From positions 310,001 to 374,000 of the forward strand of contig JAQFVV010006697.1 of NCBI GenBank assembly GCA_028023455.1: DNA of 64,000 nt, written 5' to 3'. Below, one piece after another: positions 22,907-34,993 of this stretch; position 1 is the stretch's first letter; every line of letters begins with the position of its first letter. A program made the position numbers and the translations under genes. The notes under the pieces are model-generated. The model was given only the letters and a program-made list of their open reading frames with translations. It was not told the origin of the DNA and did not search any database. This DNA comes from Epiperipatus broadwayi (lineage: Eukaryota; Onychophora; Udeonychophora; Euonychophora; Peripatidae).

Positions 22907-25900
22907 TTGAGGAAATGTTCCTCACCTCAAGAAACCAAATACCCAATGAGGAACTTGAATCAATCTTTTACACGAGAAATCACTAACATGATGTGTTCAT
23001 GGGAAGATAAAACACCAAATTTTGTTTTACAAAGTTGCCCTATGATAGAAGTTTTGTTTGAGAGCTTGCTGGTTAAGGCATTATTAGATTCTGGTAGCCA
23101 AATTTCTGTGATATCAGAGACATTTTACCAAAAGATTTTAGCAATAAATCCTAATATCAAAATTTTACCACTGAAATCTATGCAGGTTACCATGGCTAAC
23201 AGTAGAAAAGCTAAGTTAATCCAAAAACAAATTTGGGTTGAGATTAAAATCGGCCAAACAACTCTCTATCATGTATTTTTAATTTTGAATGGTTTGATTC
23301 ATAATGTTATTTTAGGGGCAGACTTCCTACATTTGAACACTTGTGTAATTGATTTCTGTAATAAAACAGTTAAAATTAATGATGAAGTCTTAGAGATGAC
23401 ATTGCTTCCAAGATATGATCAAATTGAAGTTGACTCTATAACATCTAGCATTCCAGAAACACTTTTAGAGAGTAAACTCGCAGAATCCAACTTGCTTGGA
23501 AGTGATGATATATTAAAATTACGATTTGTTATAAGAGAATTTAATTCTATTTTCTCAGACATACCAGGAGTGATAAAGGGATTCCAACAGAGAATTAGAT
23601 TAATTCATGATCAACCATTTCAATCTAAATCATATCCTATTCCATACCAATATCGGGAAGATATATCTAAGCAAATTAATAAAATGCTGGATTGGGAAAT
23701 CATTTCCAAATGCTCTTCACCTTACTGTAATCCAGTAGTAACTGTGAAGAAGAAAGATGGGTCGATGAGATTTTGTTTAGATGCTAGACAACTAAATAAA
23801 ATTACTGTCCCAGACAGAAATATACCACCGCCCATACATGAATTATTCATGAAATTTGGAAACAAGAAGGTATTTTCCACTTTCGATTTAACCTCCAGCT
23901 ATTGGCAGATTGAACTTCATCCAGAAGATCGCCAATATACTGCTTTTCATTATGAGGGTTTTACATACCAATTTAATAGGATGCCATTTGGATTGATAAA
24001 TAGTGGTGCAGGTCTAATCAGGTGTTTGGATAAGACTTTATCTCCTGAGGTAAAACAAATCATAATTATTTATGTGGATGATGTAATTATTGCATCCACC
24101 ACAGTTGAAGAACACCTTCAACATTTATCTATATTTTTTAAAGAGTGTTTTCTGAAAGGTATAAAAATTAACTTCAAGAAGAGTACTTTAGTTTCCAACC
24201 AAGTAGTCTTCTTAGGTCATATTGTTGGTTGCAATGGGATAAGACCTCATCCAGAGAAGATCTCTGCCATTCAAAACTTTCCTAAACCATCTACTCGAAA
24301 ACAAATTAGATCATTTTTAGGCCTATGTAATTTTTACAACCGTTTCTATCAGAAGTTCTCAGACCACATGGAACCGTTGCTAAAATTGATTAGAAAAGAT
24401 GAACGTTGGAAATGGACTGAAGAACAAGACCGTGCATTTGAGAATATTAAAACAGGGTTTTTAAAGTTAACTATGTTAGCTTTCCCTGATTTTAATAAAC
24501 CATTCATTGTTCAAACAGATAGTAGTGGTTTTGGATTAGGGGTAACACTGTCCCAAATCCAAGAGGATGGCCAACCAGGTGTCCTCTACTTTATTAGCCG
24601 GCTCTTGAAAGGTCCAGAAATAAATTACATGGTTACAGAGAAGGAAGCACTAGCAATAGTCTGGGCTTTCCAAAAATTTCGACAAATGCTACTCGGATCA
24701 GAGGTGATAGTGATCACTGATCACAAAAGCCTTGAATTCCTGAATCACAGTTATCTGACTAATAGTCGTCTAGTTAGATGGAGTTTACTACTACAGGAAT
24801 TTAATTACACTGTGCATTATTGCAAAGGATCCGAGAATATCGTTGCTGATGTGCTTAGTCGAAATCCATGTAGGTCAGAACAAAATCATTTGATGGTAGA
24901 CAATGCCTACATTACAAATGTCAATGTGATGGCTGATAGTAATGTAGAGAACGAGTTGGAAAACTTACCAGAGATACAATTTAATGACCCAGAATTAAAC
25001 CCAATTATAAAAGTTTTATTAGGGGAGGAAGTTTTGGATGCACCTAAAGATCTTAACCATTTTAAATTAGAACAACAGGTCTTACTATATAAAGTGAATG
25101 ATAACGTTGATGAGTGGAGGACAATAATACCAAAGTCTTTACGTGACCCACTCATAAAATACGTACACTGTCTATACGGGCATTATGGTGCTCATAAGAC
25201 AGAACATACCCTTAAGAATTGGTTTTACTGGCCAAAAATGTATAAAGACATCTTGAAATCACTCCAGGATTGTCTAATTTGCTTAAGAGCTAAGTCAGTA
25301 AACCAAAATTATATTAATTCAATTAATTCTATCATTCCAGAAAGACCAAACGAGATCTTAGCAATTGACTATTATGGGCCTTTGCCTCCATTCAACAAAC
25401 AAAAATATTTATTAGTCACTTATGATCTCTTTTCCAAATATGTTGCTGCTTACCCGATACCCCAAGCCAATGCTAAACATACAATCAAAGTATTGAGTAC
25501 TCTCCAATTTCCAATGATAGGAAAGCCGAAAACCATACTAACTGATCATGGTACACCTTTTCTATCTAAGGAATGGAAGAAATGGGTAGATATATCAAAA
25601 ATAAAACATGTGCTAATCTCTATTAGGAATCCACAATCAAATCCATGTGAACGTATTATGCGGGAGCTTGGACGTTTGTTTAGGACCTATTTAGAAGAGG
25701 AGCACAAGGGTTGGGTAAAGCAGACAAAATGTGTAGTAGACTATATCAATTGGAGTTTAAATGAATCTACAGGATTCTCACCCATCCGACTACACTTTCA
25801 TCAAATTATACCTATATTATTTAAAAAATATAAACCTATTATTAATGAACCCAAAATAAATGGAGAAAATGATATTTTACAAGCTCATAAACAACTTGTT

Positions 25901-26155
25901 AAAATGGCAAATAATAGAAGTCAGAATAAAAAAAAATGTATTTATGAATTTAAAGTTGGAGATAAAGTTTTGATAAAGACTTTCCATCCCAGCAAACCAT
26001 TGGAGAATAAATACCATAAATTCTTCAATACATATGAAGGACCTTATACTATCGTTAAAAGGGCAGGTCCAAATGCATTTTGGATTAACCAAGAAGGAGA
26101 GATTCGTGGTACATACAATTCACGAATTTTAAAACCATATTTTGGCTGCTTATAA
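22907..26155 (+). CDS. pol: Pol polyprotein: protease, RT, RNase H, integrase (Ty3/gypsy)
   Basis: Copies the RNA into DNA and integrates it. Domain order, numbering from the TTG at 22907: aspartic protease with ALLDSGSQISVIS (DSG 61-63) and ILGADFL (135-141); reverse transcriptase about 235-440 with FDLTSSYW (D327), FNRMPFGLINS and YVDD (389-392); RNase H with QTDSSG (D538), TEKEALAIVWA (E580), TDHKSLEF (D605) and VADVLSR (D648); integrase zinc module H754, H759, C789, C792, catalytic core D821, D880, E915; and a C-terminal GPY/F module, YEGPY. No chromodomain and no stop codon. The frame is -1 relative to gag and opens at 22889, overlapping gag by 10 nt. It has no ATG until 22946, so expression needs a frameshift, or reinitiation at 22946; 22907 only marks the open frame. 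The order RT-RNase H-integrase places it in Ty3/gypsy rather than copia. Confidence 0.95.
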   Translation: MRKCSSPQETKYPMRNLNQSFTREITNMMCSWEDKTPNFVLQSCPMIEVLFESLLVKALLDSGSQISVISETFYQKILAINPNIKILPLKSMQVTMANSRKAKLIQKQIWVEIKIGQTTLYHVFLILNGLIHNVILGADFLHLNTCVIDFCNKTVKINDEVLEMTLLPRYDQIEVDSITSSIPETLLESKLAESNLLGSDDILKLRFVIREFNSIFSDIPGVIKGFQQRIRLIHDQPFQSKSYPIPYQYREDISKQINKMLDWEIISKCSSPYCNPVVTVKKKDGSMRFCLDARQLNKITVPDRNIPPPIHELFMKFGNKKVFSTFDLTSSYWQIELHPEDRQYTAFHYEGFTYQFNRMPFGLINSGAGLIRCLDKTLSPEVKQIIIIYVDDVIIASTTVEEHLQHLSIFFKECFLKGIKINFKKSTLVSNQVVFLGHIVGCNGIRPHPEKISAIQNFPKPSTRKQIRSFLGLCNFYNRFYQKFSDHMEPLLKLIRKDERWKWTEEQDRAFENIKTGFLKLTMLAFPDFNKPFIVQTDSSGFGLGVTLSQIQEDGQPGVLYFISRLLKGPEINYMVTEKEALAIVWAFQKFRQMLLGSEVIVITDHKSLEFLNHSYLTNSRLVRWSLLLQEFNYTVHYCKGSENIVADVLSRNPCRSEQNHLMVDNAYITNVNVMADSNVENELENLPEIQFNDPELNPIIKVLLGEEVLDAPKDLNHFKLEQQVLLYKVNDNVDEWRTIIPKSLRDPLIKYVHCLYGHYGAHKTEHTLKNWFYWPKMYKDILKSLQDCLICLRAKSVNQNYINSINSIIPERPNEILAIDYYGPLPPFNKQKYLLVTYDLFSKYVAAYPIPQANAKHTIKVLSTLQFPMIGKPKTILTDHGTPFLSKEWKKWVDISKIKHVLISIRNPQSNPCERIMRELGRLFRTYLEEEHKGWVKQTKCVVDYINWSLNESTGFSPIRLHFHQIIPILFKKYKPIINEPKINGENDILQAHKQLVKMANNRSQNKKKCIYEFKVGDKVLIKTFHPSKPLENKYHKFFNTYEGPYTIVKRAGPNAFWINQEGEIRGTYNSRILKPYFGCL

Positions 26156-26692
26156 TATTTTATAAAGAAATGAGGTGAAGACCAAGATAAGAATTGGGCA
26201 GTGTAAACCATACGGTTGTATAAAAAATAATAATAATAGTGATCAATGTAAAGAGAAGTATAGTTAAAAACATTAGCTTTGGTGAGGGTATTCTTTAATG
26301 CCTTAAAATAATTAAAACCATAGAGTCAATTCATATTTATAAAAGGATACTCTAGTATTTATTTAGTCCTTTTCAAATCCATAAGTCTTAAAGAAGCAGG
26401 AATAAGGCTAGTAAATATATTTGTGGTCCAAGAAGGAAACACATTATTTTTTATTTTATTTTATTTTTTTTTATAAAAAAAAAATATTAACCCATCAAAG
26501 TCCTTAATTTTTTTATTTTTGATCATTATCACAAGAATAAAATAGCCCAAGTATTAGGAAGATATAACAGTTAAAAAAAAAAAAATTCAACCCTTCATAA
26601 AATCCAACTATAAATGCAATTAAACTATAAGAATATACTAAAATAGTTGTAAGTGTTTAAAATTTTAACTTAAATTAAAATTTTAAATTTCC
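26156..26692 (+). other. Gypsy 3' untranslated region
   Basis: AT-rich, with a TTTTATTTT/poly-A stretch at 26450-26485. No env or other open frame is present. Confidence 0.6.
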
Positions 26693-26707
26693 GAAGGGAA
26701 GGGGAAA
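26693..26707 (+). promoter_or_regulatory. Polypurine tract of the gypsy element
   Basis: AAGGGAAGGGGAAA, almost pure purine, directly abuts the 3' LTR. It is the expected plus-strand DNA primer. Confidence 0.9.
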
Positions 26708-28858
26708 TATAATAGTAACTTACAGTTATTATTATTGGTCTAACGTGTTTTATCTCTTGTGAAATTATTTATAAATATAAATTTTTATTTGACTATTTTA
26801 TTATGTAACATATATGTACTATTTATATATACATTTAAGTTTTAAATAATACATACCTTAAGCTTTTGAGTAAAATGCCAGATTTGAAGTTAAGAATAAA
26901 TACTTATATATTTTTTTTATTTTATTATTAAATCTTAATGTCAGTGGAACAATTGATAGTTGAGTTAAGCATGAACTTGTATATAACACACGAGCAGATT
27001 CGTTCGTTCTCTTGATATAAAAAAAAACGAAAGAAAAAGAAAATCTTTTCTCTTTAAAAATAGCATTTTTCTTTTATCAATACTACTATTTAACGATTGG
27101 AATTTAAATATTAACTTTTCCAAATTAAAATAATTTGTGGATTAAAAGTCTGCAAGGAAAATATATTTAATTTTCTACTCAATCTTAAAGGAATAGCAAT
27201 ATAAAAGAAAAGAACGTCTGTTTAAGTTTTTTGGAAACTACGTTGTTTTAATACTTCCGTGATTCTTCGGATATATATAAATTTAAGATAATTATATATA
27301 TATATATATATATATAGGATAAAACAATGTGTTTTGAGTAAAACAGCTTTATATCGTAAAGGTTTCGAAACCAACCTTGCATGCTATTTTAAAATATTTT
27401 GAAATATTGAATATATAGAACGTCTAGTGATAATAGAGAAATGAAGATTAAGAACATCTACATTCGAAGAATATTTATTTTATTTCACATTAATCCGGTC
27501 ATTGGATGTTATTAACAGTTTATCGTTTAAGGATAAATGGAATCATCATTGTACCAATGGATTGGTGATATGCTTCGTAAGAGATCTTCATTGGGATGAT
27601 GAACTATAGACTTCAATATCTACTCTCAACTCTCTTATAAATAAGTTTCCTTTATTATTTATTTATATATATTATAATAATGCTTATATTATTTTAATAT
27701 GTTTATTATTATTATTATTATCTTTATTTCAAATTTGGCATCGCATCATATATATCTTAAAAGGAAAATTATATTTATTATTAAATATAATTAATTGAAA
27801 GCTTAACATAATTCATCAAATTAGATGAGGGATATAAAAAATAGTTATTATTTGACAGATATCTTAAACAGGATTATATTGTGTTTACTACGTAATATTG
27901 TAAACGTTTAATGTATTTTTATTTATTAAAAATACATATAATATATAAGTTATACAATGGCAAATAATACTTATATATGGGTAATTGTGAAGCATATAAA
28001 TAAGAACGATAAATAAATTAATAAGTTACATAAATTATTAATTTTTGAACCCAGATATTGTTTTTATATATCTGTTAATTTAAGCTATTTTCTTTAATTT
28101 TTGAAAGTTTATTATAGTATTGAGTTTTATCATAGGGTATTAAATAAAAAAAATATCATTTATTAATATTCTTTTAAAATGATAAAATTCATCCATATTT
28201 ATTTATTAATATTTTATTATCTATTCTATTATATTTTTTATTGTTTATTAAATATTGATTTGTTAACGTGATCTCTTTGTCTAATCATTATTGAATTATA
28301 TTATATATATGCTAGTATTATAAATATCATATGAATAATAGTTATAATTAATGCTTATATAAAGGCATATGAAATAACTTGTTTTGAAATTATTCCTGAA
28401 AAGAGCTAATTGCAAATTCTCCGTGAGTTTGAATATCGTGGCATAATGGTGACTGAAAGAGGGATGAAAGATGGATGACCTAGTCTAAATTGTATTTAAA
28501 CTTATTTAAAGATTATTGAGCTAGCATAATAAAGATATATATAATCATGGATTTAGTATTTCATCGATTCATTTCTAGCATTCTACTTGAAGACCCAAAG
28601 TCCGATTGTAGTGAAATGCGTATCCTCTTTCTAAGGAATTTAATCATCTCTTTATATTTAACAAGACCAACTTAGATTTTAAATATAATCCATTCTGTTA
28701 TATTTGGCGAACCTAACTGTGAAGCATTAAGTTAATGATTTCTAAACATTAAATATAATTGATTATATTACAATTAATACATCAACTGGGATGATTAAAT
28801 GCCATTCCGTTATATTTGGTGCCTCAACTAAAGCTATCAAATAGGCTGTCCCATTATA
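26708..28858 (+). repeat. 3' LTR of the gypsy element (2151 bp)
   Basis: Near-identical to 18295-20439. At all four substituted sites this LTR has A where the 5' LTR has G (28195, 28482, 28804, 28832). It has a longer TA run near 27300, one fewer TTA unit near 27710, and longer A runs near 27020 and 28150. It ends ATTATA, then a TA run. Confidence 0.95.
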
Positions 28859-28898
<40 letters not shown>

Positions 28899-28899
28899 A
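28859..28899. repeat. (TA)n(TG)n microsatellite
   Basis: Alternating AT then GT directly after the 3' LTR. It is the right half of the microsatellite into which the gypsy element inserted. Confidence 0.9.
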
Positions 28900-30357
28900 G
28901 CAATGTTTAAACATCTGGAATATATTCTAATATTGTAAAACATTATTATAATGACGTATATTTCTCAATAAAAATTTACAAGTAGATATTTATTTAATTC
29001 CATTCTTATTGGCAAAGTATGATGTGATTATCAATTAGAAAAAAAATATTCAATTATTACAATGACATTTTTAGCATTTGAATTCATTTGTAATCATTTA
29101 TTTTTAGCATTACACAAAATTGGCGCGATGAAAATAGGCAGATGAGAATTGAGAATACAATCACACAATTATTTTTTTTTAAAACTTTATTAAAAGTTAG
29201 ATGATTCAAAAAATGACTTTTAAATTTATTTACTATATATATATCCTCTGAAATCTCTTTTTAAAACTATTTTGAATTTAATTTCTTGAAATTATAATTT
29301 TCCAAATGAACCTCTGTTTTACTTTATATTTACTCATGGTGCGAAAATACAAACATCATCAACTTTTTAGTCTACTTATAAAGAATTCGTGCATTATTTT
29401 TAAAGATAAAAGTTTACATGTATAAATAGAATAAAAGCAAATGCTTACTTTCCCTTGAATTTTCCTGTGTTTAAAATAAGATTGATGAAAAACAGTTATG
29501 ATGCATAGGGTTTCCATCCTTCCTTCAGTATGACTTCTTAGAATTATCAATCAATAGAATAATGGTGTTTAAATGACTACAAGGCTTTTAAGTTTTCTAT
29601 TCAAACATTAGTAGATGTCCAGATATTATCCTTTCATTGAATTTAGCTTTCAGAATTTTCTGATATTTAGTTGTTTTTTTTTTCTTATTTTAAATCAGAC
29701 TGGAATTCTGTGGTTACTTAGTTCTTGTTTTCTTAATTAGTCCACTCCCCTCCAGCTGAGCTAGATAATATATAGCTTGTTTTTCTAATGCATTCTGGGA
29801 GTTAATTGCCAATGTTTTTGGTATGCATAATTAGTATTACCCACTCTGTCTTCATTTTTAATAATTACACATTATTATCCAAGACAGCTTTGTGTTAAGT
29901 ACTAAAAAAATATGCTCAAGTAATTTACTATAATAATTCATTTTACAAGATTTATAAATTAATTTAATTATTTATTTATTTCAATTGCTATTCAACAATA
30001 ATAAAATAGCAATATATTTCTCTCTCAATTAATAACAATATTTTTAAATTGTTGTTTTATTTCTAGTTTCAAAGCCTAGACTGGGTTTGAAATCTTATCC
30101 TTGTCTACTAATCTAGAAAGATGTGGAGCATGGATCTGTACTACAGATTCATCTGCTTCATTTCCCTCTATTTACGATATAAAAAAATAACCAAAAAATA
30201 TGAGCTTGCTTCAGGTGGACACAAAAAACATCCAGGTTTGAAGAAGTTTGTTCTACTTTATTTATTTATTTATTTTTTGTCTTCTATTTCCCCCATACTT
30301 CTTATTTACTATTCTACCTAATTATAAATTTTATTAAATGGCCATTATTATATTAAG
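28900..30357. other. AT-rich non-coding stretch, no gene recognised
   Basis: No supported gene. A ~60-bp phrase at about 30098-30160 ('ctaatctaga', 'gcatggatct', 'catctgcttca') recurs in similar form at about 35198-35258, a small dispersed repeat. A phrase 'attctacctaat' at 30310-30321 recurs just right of the palindrome at 30551-30562. Confidence 0.5.
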
Positions 30358-30552
30358 TAATAATTTACTAAGGCTGTAACCTTAGAAATAAGCGTCTGAA
30401 AAATATGAAGGTAGGGACCTCTATAGGTCTTAAAACACAAGCTTACGCTCTTTTCTTCATAGCGTAAGCTTGTGTTTTAAGACCTATAGAGGTTCCTACC
30501 TTCGTATTTTTCAGACGCTTATTTCTAAGGTTACAGCCTTAGTAAATTATTA
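30358..30552. repeat. Near-perfect foldback palindrome, 92-bp arms, 11-nt loop
   Basis: The left arm (30358-30449) and right arm (30461-30552) are reverse complements except for two mismatches. The loop is 'cttttcttcat'. The ends read TAATAATTTACTAAGGCTG and its complement. The inner arms are less AT-rich than the surroundings. Size and shape fit a foldback-type MITE; the transcript would make a long hairpin. No clear target duplication directly abuts it. Confidence 0.9.
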
Positions 30553-31154
30553 TTCTACCTAATGTTTAATCATTTTCCTAATTCAATCCTTTTCCTAATT
30601 CCAGTTGCATTCCTAGTTCAAGTCCCATTTTAATCTGCCCAATACCAAGGTCCCACATCTAATCTACCTATGCTGTGTCTACCCCATTTTGTTCTGCCTT
30701 TTTCTTTTATTCCTGTGCTTAATTTCCAGTTCCCTGCTACTTGCAAAAAAATTTCACCCAGCTCCCTTCTGGTTTCTGAAACAAGCAAGACATATTAGAT
30801 TATTATATGTACATATTTATTTAACATTTCTTTTTCTTCATTGATTTTTTTTATCATTTTAAGACTTGCTATTTGTACTACCTGGGTTCAAAAATATTGC
30901 AGCAGCTATCGATGATCAACTTGTTGACAAAATTTATTTATAAGGGCACCAGCCAACAAGATGAGATTCAATAAATCACGAAGGATCACTCAAGTCCACA
31001 CACAAAAAATATGCTATTTTGTCATATTTTGGTTTCTAACTTATTTGAAAATTTTTACTTCAAGATTTATATAACTGGTATAATAAATATATTAGCATAA
31101 GTTCTTCTCTCATTTATTCAAGTGATTAACTTATTTGGTAAAATACAAGTATTT
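30553..31154. other. Non-coding stretch
   Basis: Pyrimidine-rich at about 30560-30780 ('cctaattc' and 'ccca' words), otherwise AT-rich. No gene or repeat unit I can support. Confidence 0.4.
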
Positions 31155-31770
31155 AAGCGGGTCTTCACCTATCTTATCAGATTACTAATAAAATAATTAA
31201 TACTTACCTATATAGTGAGTGTATACTATTTAAAATACATTTATAATCATAAGGAGGGTCGTCACCTATTGTATCAGGTTACTAAGAAAAGATACATATA
31301 TATTTCAAGTGCATTTGTTTTAAAATCTATTTTGTTACTCAATAAATACATATATAATGAGCATATACATTTTTAACTTGGCAAATGGGTCTAAACCTAT
31401 CTGGTTACTCTAAAAATTGCTGTCATCGAAGTGTAATGTCCATTACATCAGACTGCTGGACATGCAATTCCCAGTTTGAAGGTCTTCACCTATTCTGTCA
31501 GGTTACTAGAAAATGCAAATATATTTCAAGCACAATTGTTTTAAAATGCATATATAGAGAGAGCATATAAATTTTTAACTTGGTAAATGGGTTGTCACCT
31601 ATCTGTGGTTACTCTAAAAATTGCTGTCATTGAAGCATAATGTCCACTACATTGGACCACTTGGCATGCAATTCCCAGTTTGAAGTCTTCACCTATCATA
31701 TCAGATTACTAATAATAAAATAACATGTATACGTATATCATGGATGTATTTGTTTTAAAAATACATTTAT
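31155..31770 (+). repeat. Degenerate tandem array, ~100-bp monomers in ~200-bp pairs
   Basis: The phrase 'gtcttcacctat...tcaggttact' or a variant recurs near 31160, 31260, 31391, 31484, 31592 and 31687. The pairs 31391/31592 and 31484/31687 are about 200 bp apart and are the most alike ('taaaaattgctgtcat' and 'gcaattcccagtttgaag' recur). This is a two-monomer higher-order repeat, like a small satellite. No coding sequence. Confidence 0.75.
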
Positions 31771-32350
31771 AATTAGATAAGATTTTGGAATTATTTTCAT
31801 CAAAATCAGGGGAAACAAAAATATACTTGGATGTGGGTTTATTGATCAAAATCCCATGTTTGGAGGATTGGTCTCCAGGAAGAGAAAAATTATTACACCA
31901 TTTATACATGTTTGTACTTTATAGGCACAATCCAGGAAAAGGAAATATATATATATCTTTCCCTTCTTTCTTTACCTATTAACAAAATTTATTATTCAAT
32001 GTCTATTTTATTTATTGTACGAGCCATGGTTGCAATAAAAAAATCCATGGAAAAAAAATTCTATATATATCTATAAATGATTCAATACACAGGGTAGACA
32101 GGTGTTTCTAAATGACATCCATATTATCCACATCAGAATTCCATGAAAAATTTTTTTACACATATATGTATGTTCGTAATTTACAGGGTGTTATAATAAC
32201 TAAACGCTTGACTCACAAATGGTCATCCATAATCTGGGTAAGAAAAAATTTCTATACATACATATTAAACATACTTCAATAATCAGGGTAAGTAGATGTT
32301 TTTAAACGAAGCCTCACATTGGTGGTGCCATCTGGGAAAAAAAAAATCAC
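31771..32350. other. AT-rich non-coding stretch
   Basis: Weakly recurring phrases ('cagggtagacaggtgttt', 'cagggtaagtagatgttt', 'atctgggtaag') hint at a decayed tandem repeat, but no unit can be drawn. No gene. Confidence 0.35.
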
Positions 32351-34915
32351 TGTACCGGTCAAAATTGTATGTTAACTCAACAGGATTCACAGCCTGGGTA
32401 AAAGTACCCTGAATCCAACTGTATGTGAGATCAAAGATAAAGAATACTTATGGATTCTGCACTGTTTACCCACTCTCTAAATCTGCAAACTAATTAACAA
32501 CATTTTTGAGGCAAGCAATTAATCTTTTCCACACTCCAGCCCACTAGCATCAATGGTGGAGCATGAGCCTCAACTAATTCATATGTCTAACTCTAGTTAT
32601 TAACTTTAATTAGACTATCTATTTATTTAAATATAAAATGGTATGTATGTGACCTTGAGTCTTCAGATAGCAGCACAGTAATTAATTAGAAAATACTAAT
32701 TTTAGAATGAAGGAATAGAGACCAAAGACAGGTAGCTTAAATTCACATATATATTTAATGAAACATTTTTAATAATTTATCTAATGTCTCTGATTTAATT
32801 TTATAAATTATTTAACACAAATTTCTATTCTCTTATTAATTATGCCTCTGGCAAGAGAGCAGTATAGTTTATATGCCAATCTAACAAATCTCATGATTAG
32901 CGATTTATGGAAGATGCCCACCCAAGTCTGACATATGGGAATGGATATTTTAAAGAGCTATTTTAAACATAATTTTATGCTGATTGAATTTATTTTAAGA
33001 GAGAAATTATTAACTCAAACTATAGGAATTGCTGTTGGAGAGAGGGACACATTTAAAATATAAATGGATCACGATATTCGCAAATAAATATTTCAAGATT
33101 TAAAACACATAAATTAGTCAGATCATGGTCAATCCACCATAATGGGCTCAGACAAAGGAAAGTGAATAAATTCCAGGCTTCGATGTTACATTACCAGCAC
33201 AGACTCAATTCACTTGCCCCGTTCCTGTGATGCCAAGAAATAAAGAAAAAATGTTCTGCGCCATTGGAAAACCTAAAATATTTCAGGTGAAAAAAAATAT
33301 GAGAATTGCCAAGGCTAGCTGAGATTAGCTTGCCCCAGTTCTTCCCATTTATTTTTAATATCCTGATAAGAAAATTTATGGCCAGTGAAATTATCACGTG
33401 ATCTAGTTATGATCTAGCAGTCACATAGAACAAAAGATAAGTCATTAAGCAAAATACCAGCAGGGCAATATACGAGTATTTTAGCATTTAAATATATAAT
33501 TGTGCTGAGCTATAAAGATTACATAAATGCATATGGATTGACCAAGATCAGACTAACAAGAATCAAATAAGTATAAATTAGTATTACAAATATTTGTAAT
33601 TAGCAACATGTCTCTCCCTTCAACACAAAATTCCACTAACATTTCAAATAACATTCTATTTCTCTCTTATTATTTAACATGAATATAATTTATAACACCC
33701 CCCCCCTCACTCTTTAAAAATGAAATAATTTAACTAAATGAACTCTCATAGTTGAATCTAGCATCTCCCCACAACTAAACCATGTACGTATAAATATTAA
33801 AAAAAAAACAATAATATAAAATGGTTTCATCTCTACAAAACAAAGGTTGCTCCAAGTATTAATCTTTCAGAGCTAGAGAATTATTCATTTTTATTTATCG
33901 CAAAATGTTGGTCTGGAAATATTCAGCAAATATTTATTTAGATAAGCTTTTGTCGAGTTGGAATAAAAATTGCCATATATTCATTTCATTTTAAGTAATT
34001 AATAACAATATTTTCTAAACCACATTAGAAGGAAGTTTAGCATTAAGAGGCATAATTTTTTAGACAGACAGAAGGAGAACAAAGACATTAGAATTTAAGT
34101 AATAGTAAGTGTAGTTTACAGACTTAAATGTTTTAAATTACATTTAAATTACATTATGAGAGATTACATTTTAGAAGACATTAAAATTTAGCAGAGTTTA
34201 CATTATTTGGACACTGGACTTTAGAATAATAAATTAGGCAGTTAGAAATTACAAATTGGAAATATATTACCTAATTTATTATAAGTCCAAGTGGAAGTTG
34301 GAATCCCACAATTAAACTGAATTTCCACACAGCATAGCTAGCTATGAATTGAATAAAAGAGTTCAACAGTTCAGCAGTTCATTTTGATGAATTTTCTCCA
34401 GCATGATATATTGGATGATTATCTTTGGGACAGTGGGAGATGGGCAAGTTATAAACCATCTACACAACTACCATGCTTTCAGACATTTATTAAAAATTTA
34501 ACTGGCATAGGTTCATCAGGCAATCACTGACAAAAACTGTCACTAGCTGGCTTCTATTGTTCTCTTTGGCTATTTATACTTTTTTAATCTATTTTTAGGA
34601 AATTCCCTTTTTCATATGCTCCAAGCTAAGTGGCAATGTTAGAATACCTAAAGTCTATTGGTATTGTATTCTTGAGATCAACTCTCCTGATAAACCCAAT
34701 GATTTAATTGTTTCAAATCTATTTTTAATTAAATGTAGATCTTTTCTAATTTAATTTAACTTTAGCTTGGAAAATCCATTATCATTTTGTTAATGGATTT
34801 TCTTTTGTTTGAATGCTATGGAATGTTAGTAGGGTTTATCATGAAAGCAAATCTCCAGAATAAAATACCTAAAAAAGTATCATATTAATAATTTATATAC
34901 TGATTTTTATAAAAG
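32351..34915 (+). repeat. Family B repeat, copy 2 (2.57 kb)
   Basis: Same order and orientation as 11852-14412. It has a 21-bp insertion relative to copy 1 near 32645 ('tgaccttgagtcttcagata') and lacks ~20 bp present near 14215-14235. Its left edge follows a poly-A run and its right edge precedes a CT/TA microsatellite. No open frame is shared with copy 1. Confidence 0.75.
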
Positions 34916-34929
34916 TTTCCATCTGTAAT

Positions 34930-34945
34930 TCTCTCTCTCTCTATA

Positions 34946-34993
<48 letters not shown>

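Larger units (their letters stand above)
18295..28858 (+). mobile_element. Complete Ty3/gypsy LTR retrotransposon (10.56 kb)
   Basis: It contains, in order, a 5' LTR, a TGG primer-binding site, gag, a pol carrying protease, RT, RNase H and integrase in the gypsy order, a polypurine tract and a 3' LTR. Both coding frames are intact. The LTRs differ by four substitutions and a few repeat-length indels over about 2.15 kb, so the insertion is recent and the copy could still be functional (inference). There is no env-like frame in the 540 bp between pol and the PPT. The element sits in a TA microsatellite, so the target duplication (ATAT on both sides) cannot be told from the background. Confidence 0.95.

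Noticed and set aside
24907-25155. Antisense frames inside gag/pol (also 25877-26092) and inside LINE ORF1 (61020-61289, 61346-61558, 61655-61891)
   Set aside because: Shadows of well-supported coding frames on the plus strand.
26156-26692. Possible env gene after pol
   Set aside because: No open frame of useful length; the element looks like a retrotransposon without envelope.
31155-31770. Possible CRISPR-like array
   Set aside because: Units are ~100-200 bp, degenerate and without spacer/repeat alternation, in eukaryotic-type DNA.
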